Origin: Pseudomonas poae
GTDB lineage: Bacteria > Pseudomonadota > Gammaproteobacteria > Pseudomonadales > Pseudomonadaceae
Length of the DNA: 64,000 nucleotides
Assembly (NCBI RefSeq): GCF_001439785.1
Contig: NZ_JYLI01000024.1
Coordinates: 1-64,000, forward strand
Reading direction: 5' to 3'
Of this stretch, positions 33,532 through 42,181 are shown one piece after another. Both the position numbers and the translations under genes were made by a program. How positions within the stretch are numbered: position 1 is the first letter of the stretch; the number at the start of each line of letters is the position of its first letter. The notes under the pieces were generated by a model that saw only the letters and a list, made by a program, of their open reading frames with translations, made no database searches and was not told the origin of the DNA.

Positions 33532-34064
33532 AAGTGGTGGTGTTGGCGGGCCCTGAGTCCAGCGGTAAAAGCTGGCTCGCCAAGGAGTTGCACACGCACT
33601 TTGGCGGGCTGATGGTGGGCGAATACGTGCGCCACTTCATCGACCACCACCAGCGCGACACCACCTTCGCGGACATACCGGCCATCGCCCGTGGCCAACT
33701 GGCCTGGGAAGACTCGGCTCGCGCGCGGCAGCCGCACCTGCTGATCCTCGACACCCACCTGCTGACCAACCAACTGTGGAGCCTGACCCTGTTCGGTGAC
33801 TGCCCCGCCTGGCTGGACCAGGAACTGCTGGCCCGTCACTACGACCTGCACCTGCTGTTGTCCCCCGAAGACGTCGACTGGACTGCCGACGGCCAGCGCT
33901 GCCAGCCGGCACTGGCGGACCGTCGTGCGTTTTTCCAGAGCAGCCTGGACTGGATCGAACGGCATCGACAGCCGGCCCTGGTGATTCGCGGCCACTGGGC
34001 AGAACGCCGAGCCGAGGCGTTTGCCGCCGTCCAACACTTGCTGGATCAGCCGCCGCCCCCCTAG
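33528..34064 (+). CDS. NadR-type ribosylnicotinamide kinase
   Basis: 178 residues. Walker A is GPESSGKS (8-15), followed by VGEYVRHFID and LLILDTHLLTN (Walker B), as in the C-terminal kinase domain of NadR. The NadR nucleotidyltransferase and HTH domains are absent, so it should only phosphorylate nicotinamide riboside to NMN. Translational overlap with pnuC makes an uptake-and-trap pair for NAD salvage. Confidence 0.85.
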   Translation: MKVVVLAGPESSGKSWLAKELHTHFGGLMVGEYVRHFIDHHQRDTTFADIPAIARGQLAWEDSARARQPHLLILDTHLLTNQLWSLTLFGDCPAWLDQELLARHYDLHLLLSPEDVDWTADGQRCQPALADRRAFFQSSLDWIERHRQPALVIRGHWAERRAEAFAAVQHLLDQPPPP

Positions 34065-34149
34065 GCCCGCGCTTCTTCGCCTACCGACCATCGGGCCAAC
34101 GCAGTCCGCCTGCCGCATCGCCAGTCAACCTTCTAAAGGAGATTGGCCC

Positions 34150-35673
34150 ATGAACCTGCGCATCGTTGCCCGCCTGATCAATTTGCCCGAAAACCGTGCC
34201 GTCCGTGTACAAACGGCGGCCCACCCGCTGTTGCTGCTGCGTGTTGGCGACCAGGTGCGCGCCTTCCAGGCCGACTGTCCCCACGCCGGCGCGCCGTTGG
34301 AAGAAGGCGTGATCTGCAACGGGCACCTGATCTGCCCCTGGCACAAAGCCGCCTTTGCCGTGGACAGCGGCGCCGTCGTGGAACCGCCGGCGCTGGCCGG
34401 GCTCAGGCAATACCCCGTGCAGGTGCATGCCGGGGTGGTCAGTGTCGGCGACCAGCCCATCGCGCCTGAACCGGCGGCTGCGCGTCTTGATGCACGCTGC
34501 TTCGCCGTGATTGGCGCAGGCGCGGCGGGCACGGCGGCCGTGGCCACCCTGAGGCGCGAAGGGTTCGCCGGGCGCCTGCTGTGGATCGACCGCGAAGCGA
34601 ATCCCGCCTACGACCGCACAGCCTTGAGCAAATTCGTGATCAGCGGCGAAATGGCGGCGGTAGATACCCCGCCGCTGCTGGAGGACGACAGCTTTGCCGG
34701 CATCGGCATTCATGGCGAAGTCCAACGCCTGGATGCCACCGCCAAATGCATCGAGCTGGCAGACGGGCGCCGCTTCGACTACGACGCCGCGCTGGTCGCC
34801 AGCGGCGGCGACGCGCAACCGCTGGACATCCCTGGCGCGGTGCTGAGCAATGTGTTCGTGCTGCGCAGTCGTGACGATGCCGCGCGAATCGCCGACGCCG
34901 CGCAGTCAGCCGCCTGCGCGGTGATTATCGGCGACAGTTTCATCGGCCTCGAAGCAGCCTCGGCCCTGCGCCAACGCGGGCTGGTGGTGCAAGTGGTCAG
35001 TCGCCACGAGATACCCCTGGCGGCGCAGTTGGGCCGGCGCATCGGCGCGGCATTGCGCCAACTGCACGAAGACAACGGCGTGATCTTCCACAGCAACATC
35101 GAGCCCGAGCGCTTCGACGGCCATGGCGCCGTCAGCACCGTGCTGCTCAAAAACGGCAAGCGACTGGCCGCCGACCTGGTGCTGATGGGCGTCGGCGTCA
35201 AGCCGGCCAGCGCCTTCGTTCACGGCGTCAGTCTTGCGGATGACCACTCACTGAGCGCCGACGCTCACCTGCAACTGGCCCCCGGTTTATGGGCCGCCGG
35301 CGACAACGTCACCTTCGCCTGGCAACAGCAGCCGATGCGCATCGAACACTGGCGCCTGGCCCAGCAACTGGGCGTGCTGGCCGCGCGCAACATGCTCGGC
35401 GATGCGCAGTCGTTCAGGGATGTGCCGTTCTTCTGGACCTACCACTTCGGCAAGACCTTCGAGGTGCTCGGGCATGCGCACCACTGGAACCGGCTGTACC
35501 TGGAAGGTGACCTGCAACGCCACACCTTTATTGCCCTGCTGTGCCACGACGACCAGGTCGAGGCCGTGATCGCCTGCCAGTATCAGCAGGCTATGGCGCG
35601 TCTTTCCCGGCGCATGCGGCAACCGCTGGGCAAGGCCGAAGCGCTTGGACTGATTCGGCAGACCCGGCACTGA
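34150..35673 (+). CDS. Rieske/FAD-dependent NAD(P)H ferredoxin reductase-like protein
   Basis: 507 residues from ATG 34150 (AAAGGAG upstream). N-terminal Rieske [2Fe-2S] domain: CPHAGAPL and CPWHKAAF supply the Cys/His pairs (about residues 43-46 and 63-66). Then a two-dinucleotide reductase: FAVIGAGAAGTAAVATL (FAD), AVIIGDSFIGLEAASAL (NAD) and LWAAGDNVTF (FAD). Relatives (AIF-like/NirD-reductase fusions) shuttle electrons from NADH to unknown acceptors. The C-terminal domain contains FWTYHFGKTFEVLG, typical of the group. Physiological partner unknown. Confidence 0.88.
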   Translation: MNLRIVARLINLPENRAVRVQTAAHPLLLLRVGDQVRAFQADCPHAGAPLEEGVICNGHLICPWHKAAFAVDSGAVVEPPALAGLRQYPVQVHAGVVSVGDQPIAPEPAAARLDARCFAVIGAGAAGTAAVATLRREGFAGRLLWIDREANPAYDRTALSKFVISGEMAAVDTPPLLEDDSFAGIGIHGEVQRLDATAKCIELADGRRFDYDAALVASGGDAQPLDIPGAVLSNVFVLRSRDDAARIADAAQSAACAVIIGDSFIGLEAASALRQRGLVVQVVSRHEIPLAAQLGRRIGAALRQLHEDNGVIFHSNIEPERFDGHGAVSTVLLKNGKRLAADLVLMGVGVKPASAFVHGVSLADDHSLSADAHLQLAPGLWAAGDNVTFAWQQQPMRIEHWRLAQQLGVLAARNMLGDAQSFRDVPFFWTYHFGKTFEVLGHAHHWNRLYLEGDLQRHTFIALLCHDDQVEAVIACQYQQAMARLSRRMRQPLGKAEALGLIRQTRH

Positions 35674-35674
35674 C

Positions 35675-35766
35675 CTGTGGGAACGGGCTTGCCCGCAAAA
35701 GCGGTGGACCAGGCAACTTCAATGTTTGCTGGGCCGACGCCTTTGCAGGCAAGCCAGCTCCCACAT
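35675..35766. repeat. REP-type inverted repeat
   Basis: CTGTGGGAACGGGCTTGCCC at one end and GGCAAGCCAGCTCCCACA at the other, imperfect pair. Common intergenic repeat of the fluorescens group. Confidence 0.75.
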
Positions 35767-35796
35767 TTGATCGCGTTCACACGCCCCAATCGTGGG

Positions 35797-35819
35797 TAAC
35801 CCGGCAGGACGCCGGGTTA
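35797..35819 (-). terminator. Hairpin after ggt
   Basis: TAACCCGGC and GCCGGGTTA pair perfectly, 26 bases past the ggt stop. No T-run, so it is termination of a weaker kind or mRNA protection. Confidence 0.5.
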
Positions 35820-35844
35820 GCCACGCTGGGCCAAAGGGCGCGCT

Positions 35845-37569
35845 TCAGTAACCCAGCGACAGCCCGGTATTGCGGCGCGGGTCATTGGCGCCATAGAAGC
35901 GGTTGTTACCTACCGGTTTACCCTCCAGGGACGGCGCGCCCACCAGGATCGCGGCGAGGTGGTTGGCGTCCTGCGGACCGGCAAACGTGTGGCCCCAGCT
36001 TTCAAGGATTTTGCGCGTGTCCGGGCTGACCGCGAAGGTCTCAAGGTTGGTGGCCGGCGGCATCCACTGCTGATGGAAACGCGGCGCGTCCACGGCCTCC
36101 TGGATGTTCATCTTGTAGTCGATCACATTCAGGATCGTCAGCAAGGTCGCCGTGATGATCCGGCTGCCCCCCGGCGTACCGACCACCATCACCGCCTTGC
36201 CGTCCTTGGTAACGATGGTCGGGCTCATCGACGACAACGGCGCCTTGCCGGGAGCAATGGCATTCGCTTCGCCCTGCACCAGGCCATACATGTTCGGCAC
36301 GCCCACCTTGACAGTGAAGTCGTCCATTTCATCGTTGAGAATGACCCCGGTAGTACTGGCCATGACGCCGGCACCGAACCAGTCGTTGAGGGTGTAGGTG
36401 ACGGACACCGCATTGCCCCACTGATCGACGATGGAATAGTGGGTGGTGTTATTGCCTTCGTGGGGCGATACACCTGGCTTGATCGCCTGGGAGTCTCCGG
36501 CCTTTTGCGGCTCGATGGCGGCGCGCAGCCTGGCGGCGTAGTCCTTGTCCAGCAGGTGGGCGATGGGGTTTTTGACGAAATCCGGATCGCCCAGGTAGCT
36601 GTTGCGGTCCACGTATGCGTGGCGCATCGCTTCGATCTGGTAGTGCAGGCCTTGGGCCGAGTGATAGCCCAATTCGGCCATCGGGTAGCCTTCGAGGATG
36701 TTCATGATCTGGCAGATCACCACGCCCCCGGAGCTTGGCGGCGGCGCCGAAACCACGTGGTAGCCACGGTAATCACACTCGATGGGCGCCAGTTCGCGGG
36801 TTTTGTAGTTGTCCAGATCAGCTTGGGTGATGATGCCTTTCCCGGCCTGGCTGGAATCGACCACGGCCTTGGCCACCCAGCCCTTGTAGAAACCGTCGGC
36901 GCCCTTGGCGGAAATCTCCTTGAGGGTCCTGGCCAGGTCCTTTTGCACCAGTTTCTGCCCTACCTGCAGCGGTTGACCGTTGTGCAGGAAGATGCCGCGC
37001 AGGTCCTTATCCTTTTCGAACTCGCCGGTGGCGGTGTGCAGCAGGTCGATGTCACCCTGCTCCAGGGCAAAGCCGTGTTCCGCCAGTTTTATCGCCGGAG
37101 CGATCACCTGGGCGCGCTTGAGGGTGCCGTACTTGCTCAACGCCAGCTCCATGCCCGACACAGTGCCAGGCACGCCCACGGCCAGATGGCCCTTGGCGCT
37201 CAGGCCATCAATGACGTTGCCGTCCTTGTCCAGGTATATGTTGGCGGTGGCCGCCAGCGGGGCTTTTTCGCGAAAATCAAGGAAGGTCCTGCGCCCGTCG
37301 GCCAGTTGCACGGTCATGAAGCCGCCGCCGCCGAGGTTGCCTGCCGCCGGGTACACCACCGCCAGCGCATAGCCGACGGCAACGGCCGCATCCACCGCAT
37401 TGCCACCGGCCTTGAGGACATCCACGCCCACATTGGTGGCCAGATGCTGGGCCGTGACCACCATGCCGTTTTCACCGCCGACCGGAGCCTGGGACGCGGC
37501 TTGCACCGCGCTGACGGTCAAGACGAGGGCGGTGGCGATCAAGGTGCGGCTGAAGGGTTGGTAGTTCAT
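35845..37569 (-). CDS. ggt: Gamma-glutamyltransferase
   Basis: 574 residues with a Sec signal (MNYQPFSRTLIATALVLTVSAVQA). The maturation and catalytic threonine is T375 in NNTTHYSIVDQWGNAVSVTYTLN, where the precursor cuts itself into large and small subunits. GNLGGGGFM and PPPSSGGV are also family marks. Periplasmic; it transfers or hydrolyses gamma-glutamyl groups from glutathione and gamma-glutamyl peptides. Length is normal. Confidence 0.95.
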   Translation of the reverse strand: MNYQPFSRTLIATALVLTVSAVQAASQAPVGGENGMVVTAQHLATNVGVDVLKAGGNAVDAAVAVGYALAVVYPAAGNLGGGGFMTVQLADGRRTFLDFREKAPLAATANIYLDKDGNVIDGLSAKGHLAVGVPGTVSGMELALSKYGTLKRAQVIAPAIKLAEHGFALEQGDIDLLHTATGEFEKDKDLRGIFLHNGQPLQVGQKLVQKDLARTLKEISAKGADGFYKGWVAKAVVDSSQAGKGIITQADLDNYKTRELAPIECDYRGYHVVSAPPPSSGGVVICQIMNILEGYPMAELGYHSAQGLHYQIEAMRHAYVDRNSYLGDPDFVKNPIAHLLDKDYAARLRAAIEPQKAGDSQAIKPGVSPHEGNNTTHYSIVDQWGNAVSVTYTLNDWFGAGVMASTTGVILNDEMDDFTVKVGVPNMYGLVQGEANAIAPGKAPLSSMSPTIVTKDGKAVMVVGTPGGSRIITATLLTILNVIDYKMNIQEAVDAPRFHQQWMPPATNLETFAVSPDTRKILESWGHTFAGPQDANHLAAILVGAPSLEGKPVGNNRFYGANDPRRNTGLSLGY

Positions 37570-37737
37570 CCATGGATGCTCGGCTGATTGAGATGCATCA
37601 AATTAGCCCTTCCCGGCGCCGATCCCCAGCGCGGTGGCGTTTTTAGTACAGAACCTGTCGGGGATAGAACCTGCGTGCTCGCGCCTGCGCTAGAATCGCC
37701 GCCATTGTTTGTCCGCCCCCCTGATACGAGCCCGCCC

Positions 37738-38877
37738 ATGAGCTTTGATTTCGATACGATCCACTCCCGCCTCGGCACCGGCAGCACCAAGTGGAACCGC
37801 TACCCGCACGACGTTTTGCCGATGTGGATCGCTGATATGGACATCGCCGCGCCACCGGCCGTACTGCAAGCCCTGCACGCACGGCTCGACCAGCAGGTGC
37901 TCGGCTACAGCGTGGCCGGCCCGGACGTGCGCGAGGCGATCATCGCCGACCTGTGGGCCAAGTACGCCTGGCGCGTCCAACCTGAAGAGTTGCTGTTTTT
38001 GCCCGGCGTCGAACCCGGCTTCAATATGGCGCTGCACGGGTTCGTGCAACCGGGCCAGCCGGTCGTGCTGCAAACCCCCAATTATCGGCCGATCCGCCTG
38101 GCCCCCGGGCACTGGAATTTGCCGCGTATCGAAATACCCTTCGCGCTGGTCGACGGGGAATACATCACGCCCATGCCTGCCATGCGCGAGGCGCTCAAGG
38201 GTGCCGGCGCCTTGCTGCTGAGCAACCCGCACAACCCGATCGGCAAGGTGTTCCCCCGCGAAGAACTGCTGGCCGTGGCCAATGCCTGCCTGGAAAACGG
38301 CGCACTGATCATCTCCGATGAAATCCACGCCGAGCTGTGCTTCGACAGCCGCCGCCACATTCCCACCGCCAGCCTCAGCCCCGAGATTGCCCAGCGCACC
38401 ATTACCCTGATGTCGGCGAGCAAGGCCTATAACGTGGCCGGCTTGAAAACCTGTTTCGCCGTGGTGCAGAACGCCCAGGTGCGTGAACACTTCAACAACG
38501 CCCGTTGCGGCATGGTCGACAGCGTCAGCCCTCTGGGCCTGGAAGCCACCCGCGCCGCCTACAGCCAATGCGGCGAGTGGCTGGACGCGCTCAAGCAGTA
38601 CCTGCAAGCCAACCGCGACTACCTGCTCGATGCGGTGAACATGCGCTTGCCCGGCGTGAAGATGCACGCGCCACAAGGCACTTACCTGGCCTGGCTGGAT
38701 TGCAGCGCCCTTGGCCTGGAAGACCCGCAGCGGTTCTTTCTGGAACAGGCCAAAGTCGGCTTGAGCGCCGGCATCGAATTCGGCGATGACAGCCAGCAGT
38801 TCGTGCGCCTGAACTTCGGCTGCCCACGGTCGATGCTCGAGGAAGGCCTGCAGCGTATGGAACGTGCCTTGGGCTAA
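37738..38877 (+). CDS. PatB/MalY-type PLP-dependent C-S lyase
   Basis: 379 residues from ATG 37738. Class I/II aminotransferase fold: MWIADMDIAAPP near the N-terminus is typical of PatB/MalY, NPHNPIGKV (163-171) and SDEIHAEL (193-200) frame the cofactor, and K229 in LMSASKAYN is the PLP lysine. These enzymes split cystathionine or other cysteine conjugates, giving thiols, ammonia and pyruvate. A longer frame back to 37588 overlaps the ggt promoter and is not likely. Confidence 0.9.
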   Translation: MSFDFDTIHSRLGTGSTKWNRYPHDVLPMWIADMDIAAPPAVLQALHARLDQQVLGYSVAGPDVREAIIADLWAKYAWRVQPEELLFLPGVEPGFNMALHGFVQPGQPVVLQTPNYRPIRLAPGHWNLPRIEIPFALVDGEYITPMPAMREALKGAGALLLSNPHNPIGKVFPREELLAVANACLENGALIISDEIHAELCFDSRRHIPTASLSPEIAQRTITLMSASKAYNVAGLKTCFAVVQNAQVREHFNNARCGMVDSVSPLGLEATRAAYSQCGEWLDALKQYLQANRDYLLDAVNMRLPGVKMHAPQGTYLAWLDCSALGLEDPQRFFLEQAKVGLSAGIEFGDDSQQFVRLNFGCPRSMLEEGLQRMERALG

Positions 38878-38902
38878 AACCCGCGGACCTCTGCGACCTC
38901 CT

Positions 38903-39092
38903 GCTGTGGCGAGCAGGCTTGCCCCAATGCCGTCCAGTTAAGCGCAGATTCCCTGTGGCGAGCAGGCTTGTCCTGCGTTGGGCTGCGCAGCAGCCCCAAA
39001 ACCAGACGCTGAGCCGTATCAGGTACACCGCGCTTTGCTGGATTGGGGACGCTTCGCACCCAAACGCGGGGCAAGCCCGCTCGCCACAGCGC
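38903..39092. repeat. REP/REPIN cluster
   Basis: Two direct copies of GTGGCGAGCAGGCTTG (38906, 38954) and an inverted copy at the right (CAAGCCCGCTCGCCACAG), with an inner GGGCTGCGCAGCAGCCCC palindrome. Same family as the repeat after ybiT. Confidence 0.85.
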
Positions 39093-39124
39093 ATGTGAAC
39101 GCCTGCGTCAATGGATGCAGGCCC

Positions 39125-39339
39125 TCACAATTTGGCGATGGACACTTCCGTCGACTTCACGAAGGCAATCACTTCGCTGCCACCTTCAATTCCAGGTCGC
39201 GCACCGAGCGGGTGGTGATCACTGATGTAACGATGCCAGACGCGGTTTGCACGTCGATTTCAGACACCACCTCCCCCAGCAGAATCTCCTTGATAACGCC
39301 CTTGAACTGGTTGCGCACGTTGATCGCTTTGATGGTCAT
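39125..39339 (-). pseudogene. Mop-type molybdenum-pterin binding protein with a one-base frameshift
   Basis: Minus frame from ATG 39339: MTIKAINVRNQFKGVIKEIL, then VVSEIDVQTASGIVTSVIT and VRDLELKV, a typical Mop/TOBE domain that binds molybdate. The frame then ends AAK-stop. If one G is restored at the GG near 39172-39174, it continues GSEVIAFVKSTEVSIAKL and stops at 39125, which is the normal 71-residue family ending. Either the gene has been inactivated by a single-base loss or the base is an error. A ribosome-binding site (AGGAAAACCGAC) stands before the ATG. Confidence 0.8.
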
Positions 39340-39506
39340 GTCGGTTTTCCTGTTGGCTGTTGGGTCAATCCGCACGAATGCGCAGGCCCTCAAAATGCGC
39401 TACAGACCAAAAAATCAAAAGGAATATATAACTCTTTATTTATTCGATATGAGTATATTAAAGCGTCCCATAGACCGCCGTGGCCAGTGCTGGCCCGGCT
39501 CAACGC
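39340..39506. other. AT-rich spacer between fecR and the mop pseudogene
   Basis: Contains GGAATATATAACTCTTTATT and GATATGAGTATATTAAAG, by far the most AT-rich piece in the neighbourhood. It is where the TonB receptor gene would be expected after fecR, but no coding sequence is present. It probably contains the mop promoter. Confidence 0.45.
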
Positions 39507-40415
39507 TCAGGTCAATGTCACCCAGAACCGCGTGCGCGCCTGCACCTGGAACCCCAGGGTTTGCGCCAGTAGATTGAGGACGCGGTCGGTGTCCTCCAGG
39601 CGGAAACTGCCGGTGACCCGCAAGGCGTCCAGGCGCGGGTCCCAACGCAGGACGCCTGGACGGTAACGCTCAAGCTCACGCAGGAAGTCGCCCAAGGGCT
39701 GGTTCTGCGCGGTCAGCACGCCGTCGCGCCAGTCCGGCTGCGACACATCAAACGGCGCAGTGGCCCCCAGACCAACGGGGTTCAACGGGGCCTGCTCACC
39801 TTTATGCAACGTCGCCGTCTGACCCTGCAGGTCACGCACCTGCACCGAGCCCTGAAGCACCGACACCCGGCAACCACTCGCCAGTTGCCGTACACACACC
39901 TCGGCCTGGCTAACCATCAATTGCCCGTAGCGCGTCTGCACCTGCAGGGCTGACGGCCCCGGCACCTTCAATGCCAGCTCGCCCTCGACCAGGGTGACAA
40001 GCCGTCGCGCCGGGTCCACATCCACCGCCGTGGCGGTATTGAGTTGCAGGCTGGCGCCATCGACCAGGTGCAGCGTCCTGCGTTCGCCGGTGGCGGTATG
40101 CAGATCAGCACGCCAGGCTTCGAGGGGCAGCTGTCGGCTGATCAGCCAGGCCGTAGGCACCAACATCACCGCTCCCAGTGCACGCTTGAGCACGGCGCGC
40201 CGACCTGGCTGCGGGCGATCGAGGCTGGCCAGCGCCAGGGCCTGGGGCAACTCGCTGAAACGCTGGCGCAGGGACTGCGCTTTTTGCCAGGTCTGTTCGT
40301 GTTGCGGATGGCTGTCGCGCCATTGCTGCAACGCGGCATGATCCCCCTCAGTGGCCGCACCGGACTCCACCAGCGCCAACCAGTGCGCCGCCGCCCGCGC
40401 GATCTCGCGACTCAT
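39507..40415 (-). CDS. fecR: FecR-type anti-sigma factor/sensor
   Basis: 302 residues from ATG 40415, which overlaps the sigma gene stop (ATGA). N-terminal cytoplasmic ASD domain (AAAHWLALVESGAATEGDHAALQQWRDS), one membrane helix (about 85-103, LGAVMLVPTAWLI), then the periplasmic FecR domain (TATGERRTLHLVDGASLQLNTAT). The C-terminal STN-like segment (VLNLLAQTLGFQVQ) contacts a TonB receptor in the usual system. No such receptor gene is adjacent, so its partner must be encoded elsewhere. Confidence 0.9.
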   Translation of the reverse strand: MSREIARAAAHWLALVESGAATEGDHAALQQWRDSHPQHEQTWQKAQSLRQRFSELPQALALASLDRPQPGRRAVLKRALGAVMLVPTAWLISRQLPLEAWRADLHTATGERRTLHLVDGASLQLNTATAVDVDPARRLVTLVEGELALKVPGPSALQVQTRYGQLMVSQAEVCVRQLASGCRVSVLQGSVQVRDLQGQTATLHKGEQAPLNPVGLGATAPFDVSQPDWRDGVLTAQNQPLGDFLRELERYRPGVLRWDPRLDALRVTGSFRLEDTDRVLNLLAQTLGFQVQARTRFWVTLT

Positions 40416-40930
40416 TCCTCCACCAGCAGGCAATGCTCATAGGCCTGGGCCATGTAGCGTTTCACCGTGCGCTCGGACACCTGCAGCCGCTTGGCGATCT
40501 CGCGATAGCCCAGGCCCTCGAGTTGGCTCCACAGGAAGGCGCGACGCACCGGCGCAGGCAGCCCGTCGAGCAGTTCGTCCAGCGCCTGCAGGGTTTCCAG
40601 CAGCAACCAGCGCTGTTCCGGCGACGGCACGCAGGCTGGCGGCAAGCTGGCCAGGGCATTCAGATACGCCTGTTCAAGGCTGCGCCGCTGATGAAAGTTG
40701 ACCAGCAGCCGCTTGCCGACCGTCACCAGATAAGCGCGCGGCTCCTGCATCTGCGCAATCGGCTGCGCGCTGGCCAATACCCGCAGGAACGTGTCCTGGC
40801 TCAGGTCCGCTGCATCCCAGGCATTGCCCAAGCGCCGCCGCAGCCAGCCTTCCAGCCAACTGCGATGATCGCGATACAGGCTCGACAAGGTGGCTTCGGG
40901 GACGTGCGTGGGGACAACGGCATCATTCAT
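40412..40930 (-). CDS. fecI: ECF sigma factor, FecI type
   Basis: 172 residues. Region 2: YRDHRSWLEGWLRRRLGNAWDAADLSQDTFLRVL; region 4: LPAPVRRAFLWSQLEGLGYREIAKRLQVSERTVKRYMAQAYEHC. Both are typical of FecI. It directs transcription of a TonB receptor gene in reply to a siderophore or heme signal via FecR. A Fur box stands about 30 bases upstream, so it is iron-repressed. Confidence 0.93.
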   Translation of the reverse strand: MNDAVVPTHVPEATLSSLYRDHRSWLEGWLRRRLGNAWDAADLSQDTFLRVLASAQPIAQMQEPRAYLVTVGKRLLVNFHQRRSLEQAYLNALASLPPACVPSPEQRWLLLETLQALDELLDGLPAPVRRAFLWSQLEGLGYREIAKRLQVSERTVKRYMAQAYEHCLLVEE

Positions 40931-40961
40931 GGCAAACCACCTGCACGGCGCGACTGAGTCT

Positions 40962-40980
40962 CAAATGAGATTCATTCTAT
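40962..40980 (-). promoter_or_regulatory. Fur box upstream of fecI
   Basis: CAAATGAGATTCATTCTAT matches the Pseudomonas Fur consensus with only a few changes (AATGA-ATTCATT core). Placed 32 bases before the fecI start, consistent with iron repression. Confidence 0.75.
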
Positions 40981-41116
40981 TTAATATCGTGCTGGCATAC
41001 CACGATCTTTTAAACAGGTTGTTTAGGAATCAACCTGGAAAAGTTGTCTTTACTATTTGTCTTGTTATGGATATTTTATCCAGAAGCTGAATAATCATCC
41101 TGATCGACGAGGCCCC

Positions 41117-41497
41117 ATGAAGACTGTCCATACCCGTAATGCCGCTGCGCCCGCAGGTCATTATGCTCAGGCGATGGGCCACAACGGCACGCTGTATATC
41201 TCGGGCCAATTGCCGGTGAGCCCGGACGGCAGTCATAACGTCTCGGCGTCATTTGCCGAACAGGCGCAAATGGCGCTGGACAATTTGCTAGCCATTTTGC
41301 ACGCCAGCGGCGGCACCCCGGCGGATTTGATCAAGGTCACGGTATACGTCACCACCATCGCGCACTGGGCGGCATTCGACCGGCTCTACGCCGCCGCGCT
41401 GGGCGAGCATCGCCCTGCCCGCGCGGTGGTGCCGGTACCGGAGTTGCATCATGGTTATCTGATCGAGATAGAGGCGCTGGCGCGCTATTTGGCGTAG
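41117..41497 (+). CDS. ridA: RidA family enamine/imine deaminase
   Basis: 126 residues from ATG 41117. Typical RidA run: NGTLYISGQLPVSPDG, ASFAEQAQMALDNLLAIL, DLIKVTVYVTTIAHWAAFD, and ARAVVPVPELHHGYLIEIEALA. The usual catalytic Arg is in HRPARAVV (about 106). It hydrolyses reactive enamines such as 2-aminoacrylate. That fits its neighbour at 42182, a D-serine/D-threonine lyase-like enzyme that would release such intermediates. Its 3' end overlaps the YheO-type gene by 13 bases, tail to tail. Confidence 0.9.
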   Translation: MKTVHTRNAAAPAGHYAQAMGHNGTLYISGQLPVSPDGSHNVSASFAEQAQMALDNLLAILHASGGTPADLIKVTVYVTTIAHWAAFDRLYAAALGEHRPARAVVPVPELHHGYLIEIEALARYLA

Positions 41498-42111
41498 GTG
41501 TAGACCGCCGCGCGCGACACGCCCAAGTGCGACGCAACCGTCTCCATGGCCCGACGAACGTCCATGCAGCCGGAGTCCTTGAGCTCTTGCATCAGCACGC
41601 GGCGATCAGCGGCCTTGAGGGCGCGGGGCGTGGTGGCCAGGCGGGCGGCGAATTGATCGATGCGGGCACGGATGACATCCGCGCCGGACGGGTCGAGGGA
41701 TTCGCCGGGTTTGTCATCGCCGACGCTGCTGAACTGTTCGAGCATGCCCTGCAAGCCGCGAAACAGCGAGAGGTCGATATTCATGCACAAGGCGGCGACA
41801 TATTGGCCGCTGGTGTCCTTGATGCCGATGGAGGTGCTTTTGACCTGGCGTCCATCGCGAAACTGGTTCTGGTAGTTGGCGATGACCTGCGGGTAATCGG
41901 GGTCGGCGATCCGCGCCAGCCCAAGTTCGGTGGCCGGGTCATCGGGCTGGCGCCCGGAGAGGTTGTTATGGATGGCCAGGATCGCGTGCTGTGGGTCGCG
42001 CAAGTCGTGCAGCACCACTTCACAGAAGGGGCTGAAGGTCTTGCTCAAGCCTTCGGCAATCTGTTCGAGCTGGCTGATCAGGTGAGTATGTTCGATAGAG
42101 AGGTTTTTCAT
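41485..42111 (-). CDS. YheO/DauR-type PAS-HTH regulator
   Basis: 208 residues from ATG 42111. An N-terminal YheO-like PAS domain (LSKTFSPFCEVVLHDLRDP...AILAIHNNLSGRQPDDPAT, residues about 20-120) and a C-terminal HTH (MDVRRAMETVASHLGVSRAAVYTYAK). DauR, of this type, controls D-arginine catabolism in P. aeruginosa. Placed divergently from a D-amino-acid lyase-like gene, it likely senses a D-amino acid. Confidence 0.88.
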   Translation of the reverse strand: MKNLSIEHTHLISQLEQIAEGLSKTFSPFCEVVLHDLRDPQHAILAIHNNLSGRQPDDPATELGLARIADPDYPQVIANYQNQFRDGRQVKSTSIGIKDTSGQYVAALCMNIDLSLFRGLQGMLEQFSSVGDDKPGESLDPSGADVIRARIDQFAARLATTPRALKAADRRVLMQELKDSGCMDVRRAMETVASHLGVSRAAVYTYAK

Positions 42112-42181
42112 GCAAGACAACATATCCAGTCCTGGACAGGCCGTCAATTTGGCCGCCGTCCCCCTTGGTGGAGCTGCAACC

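Noticed and set aside
35959..37587. 542-residue open frame antisense to ggt
   Set aside because: Shadow of gamma-glutamyltransferase, rich in Arg/His/Val with no domain.
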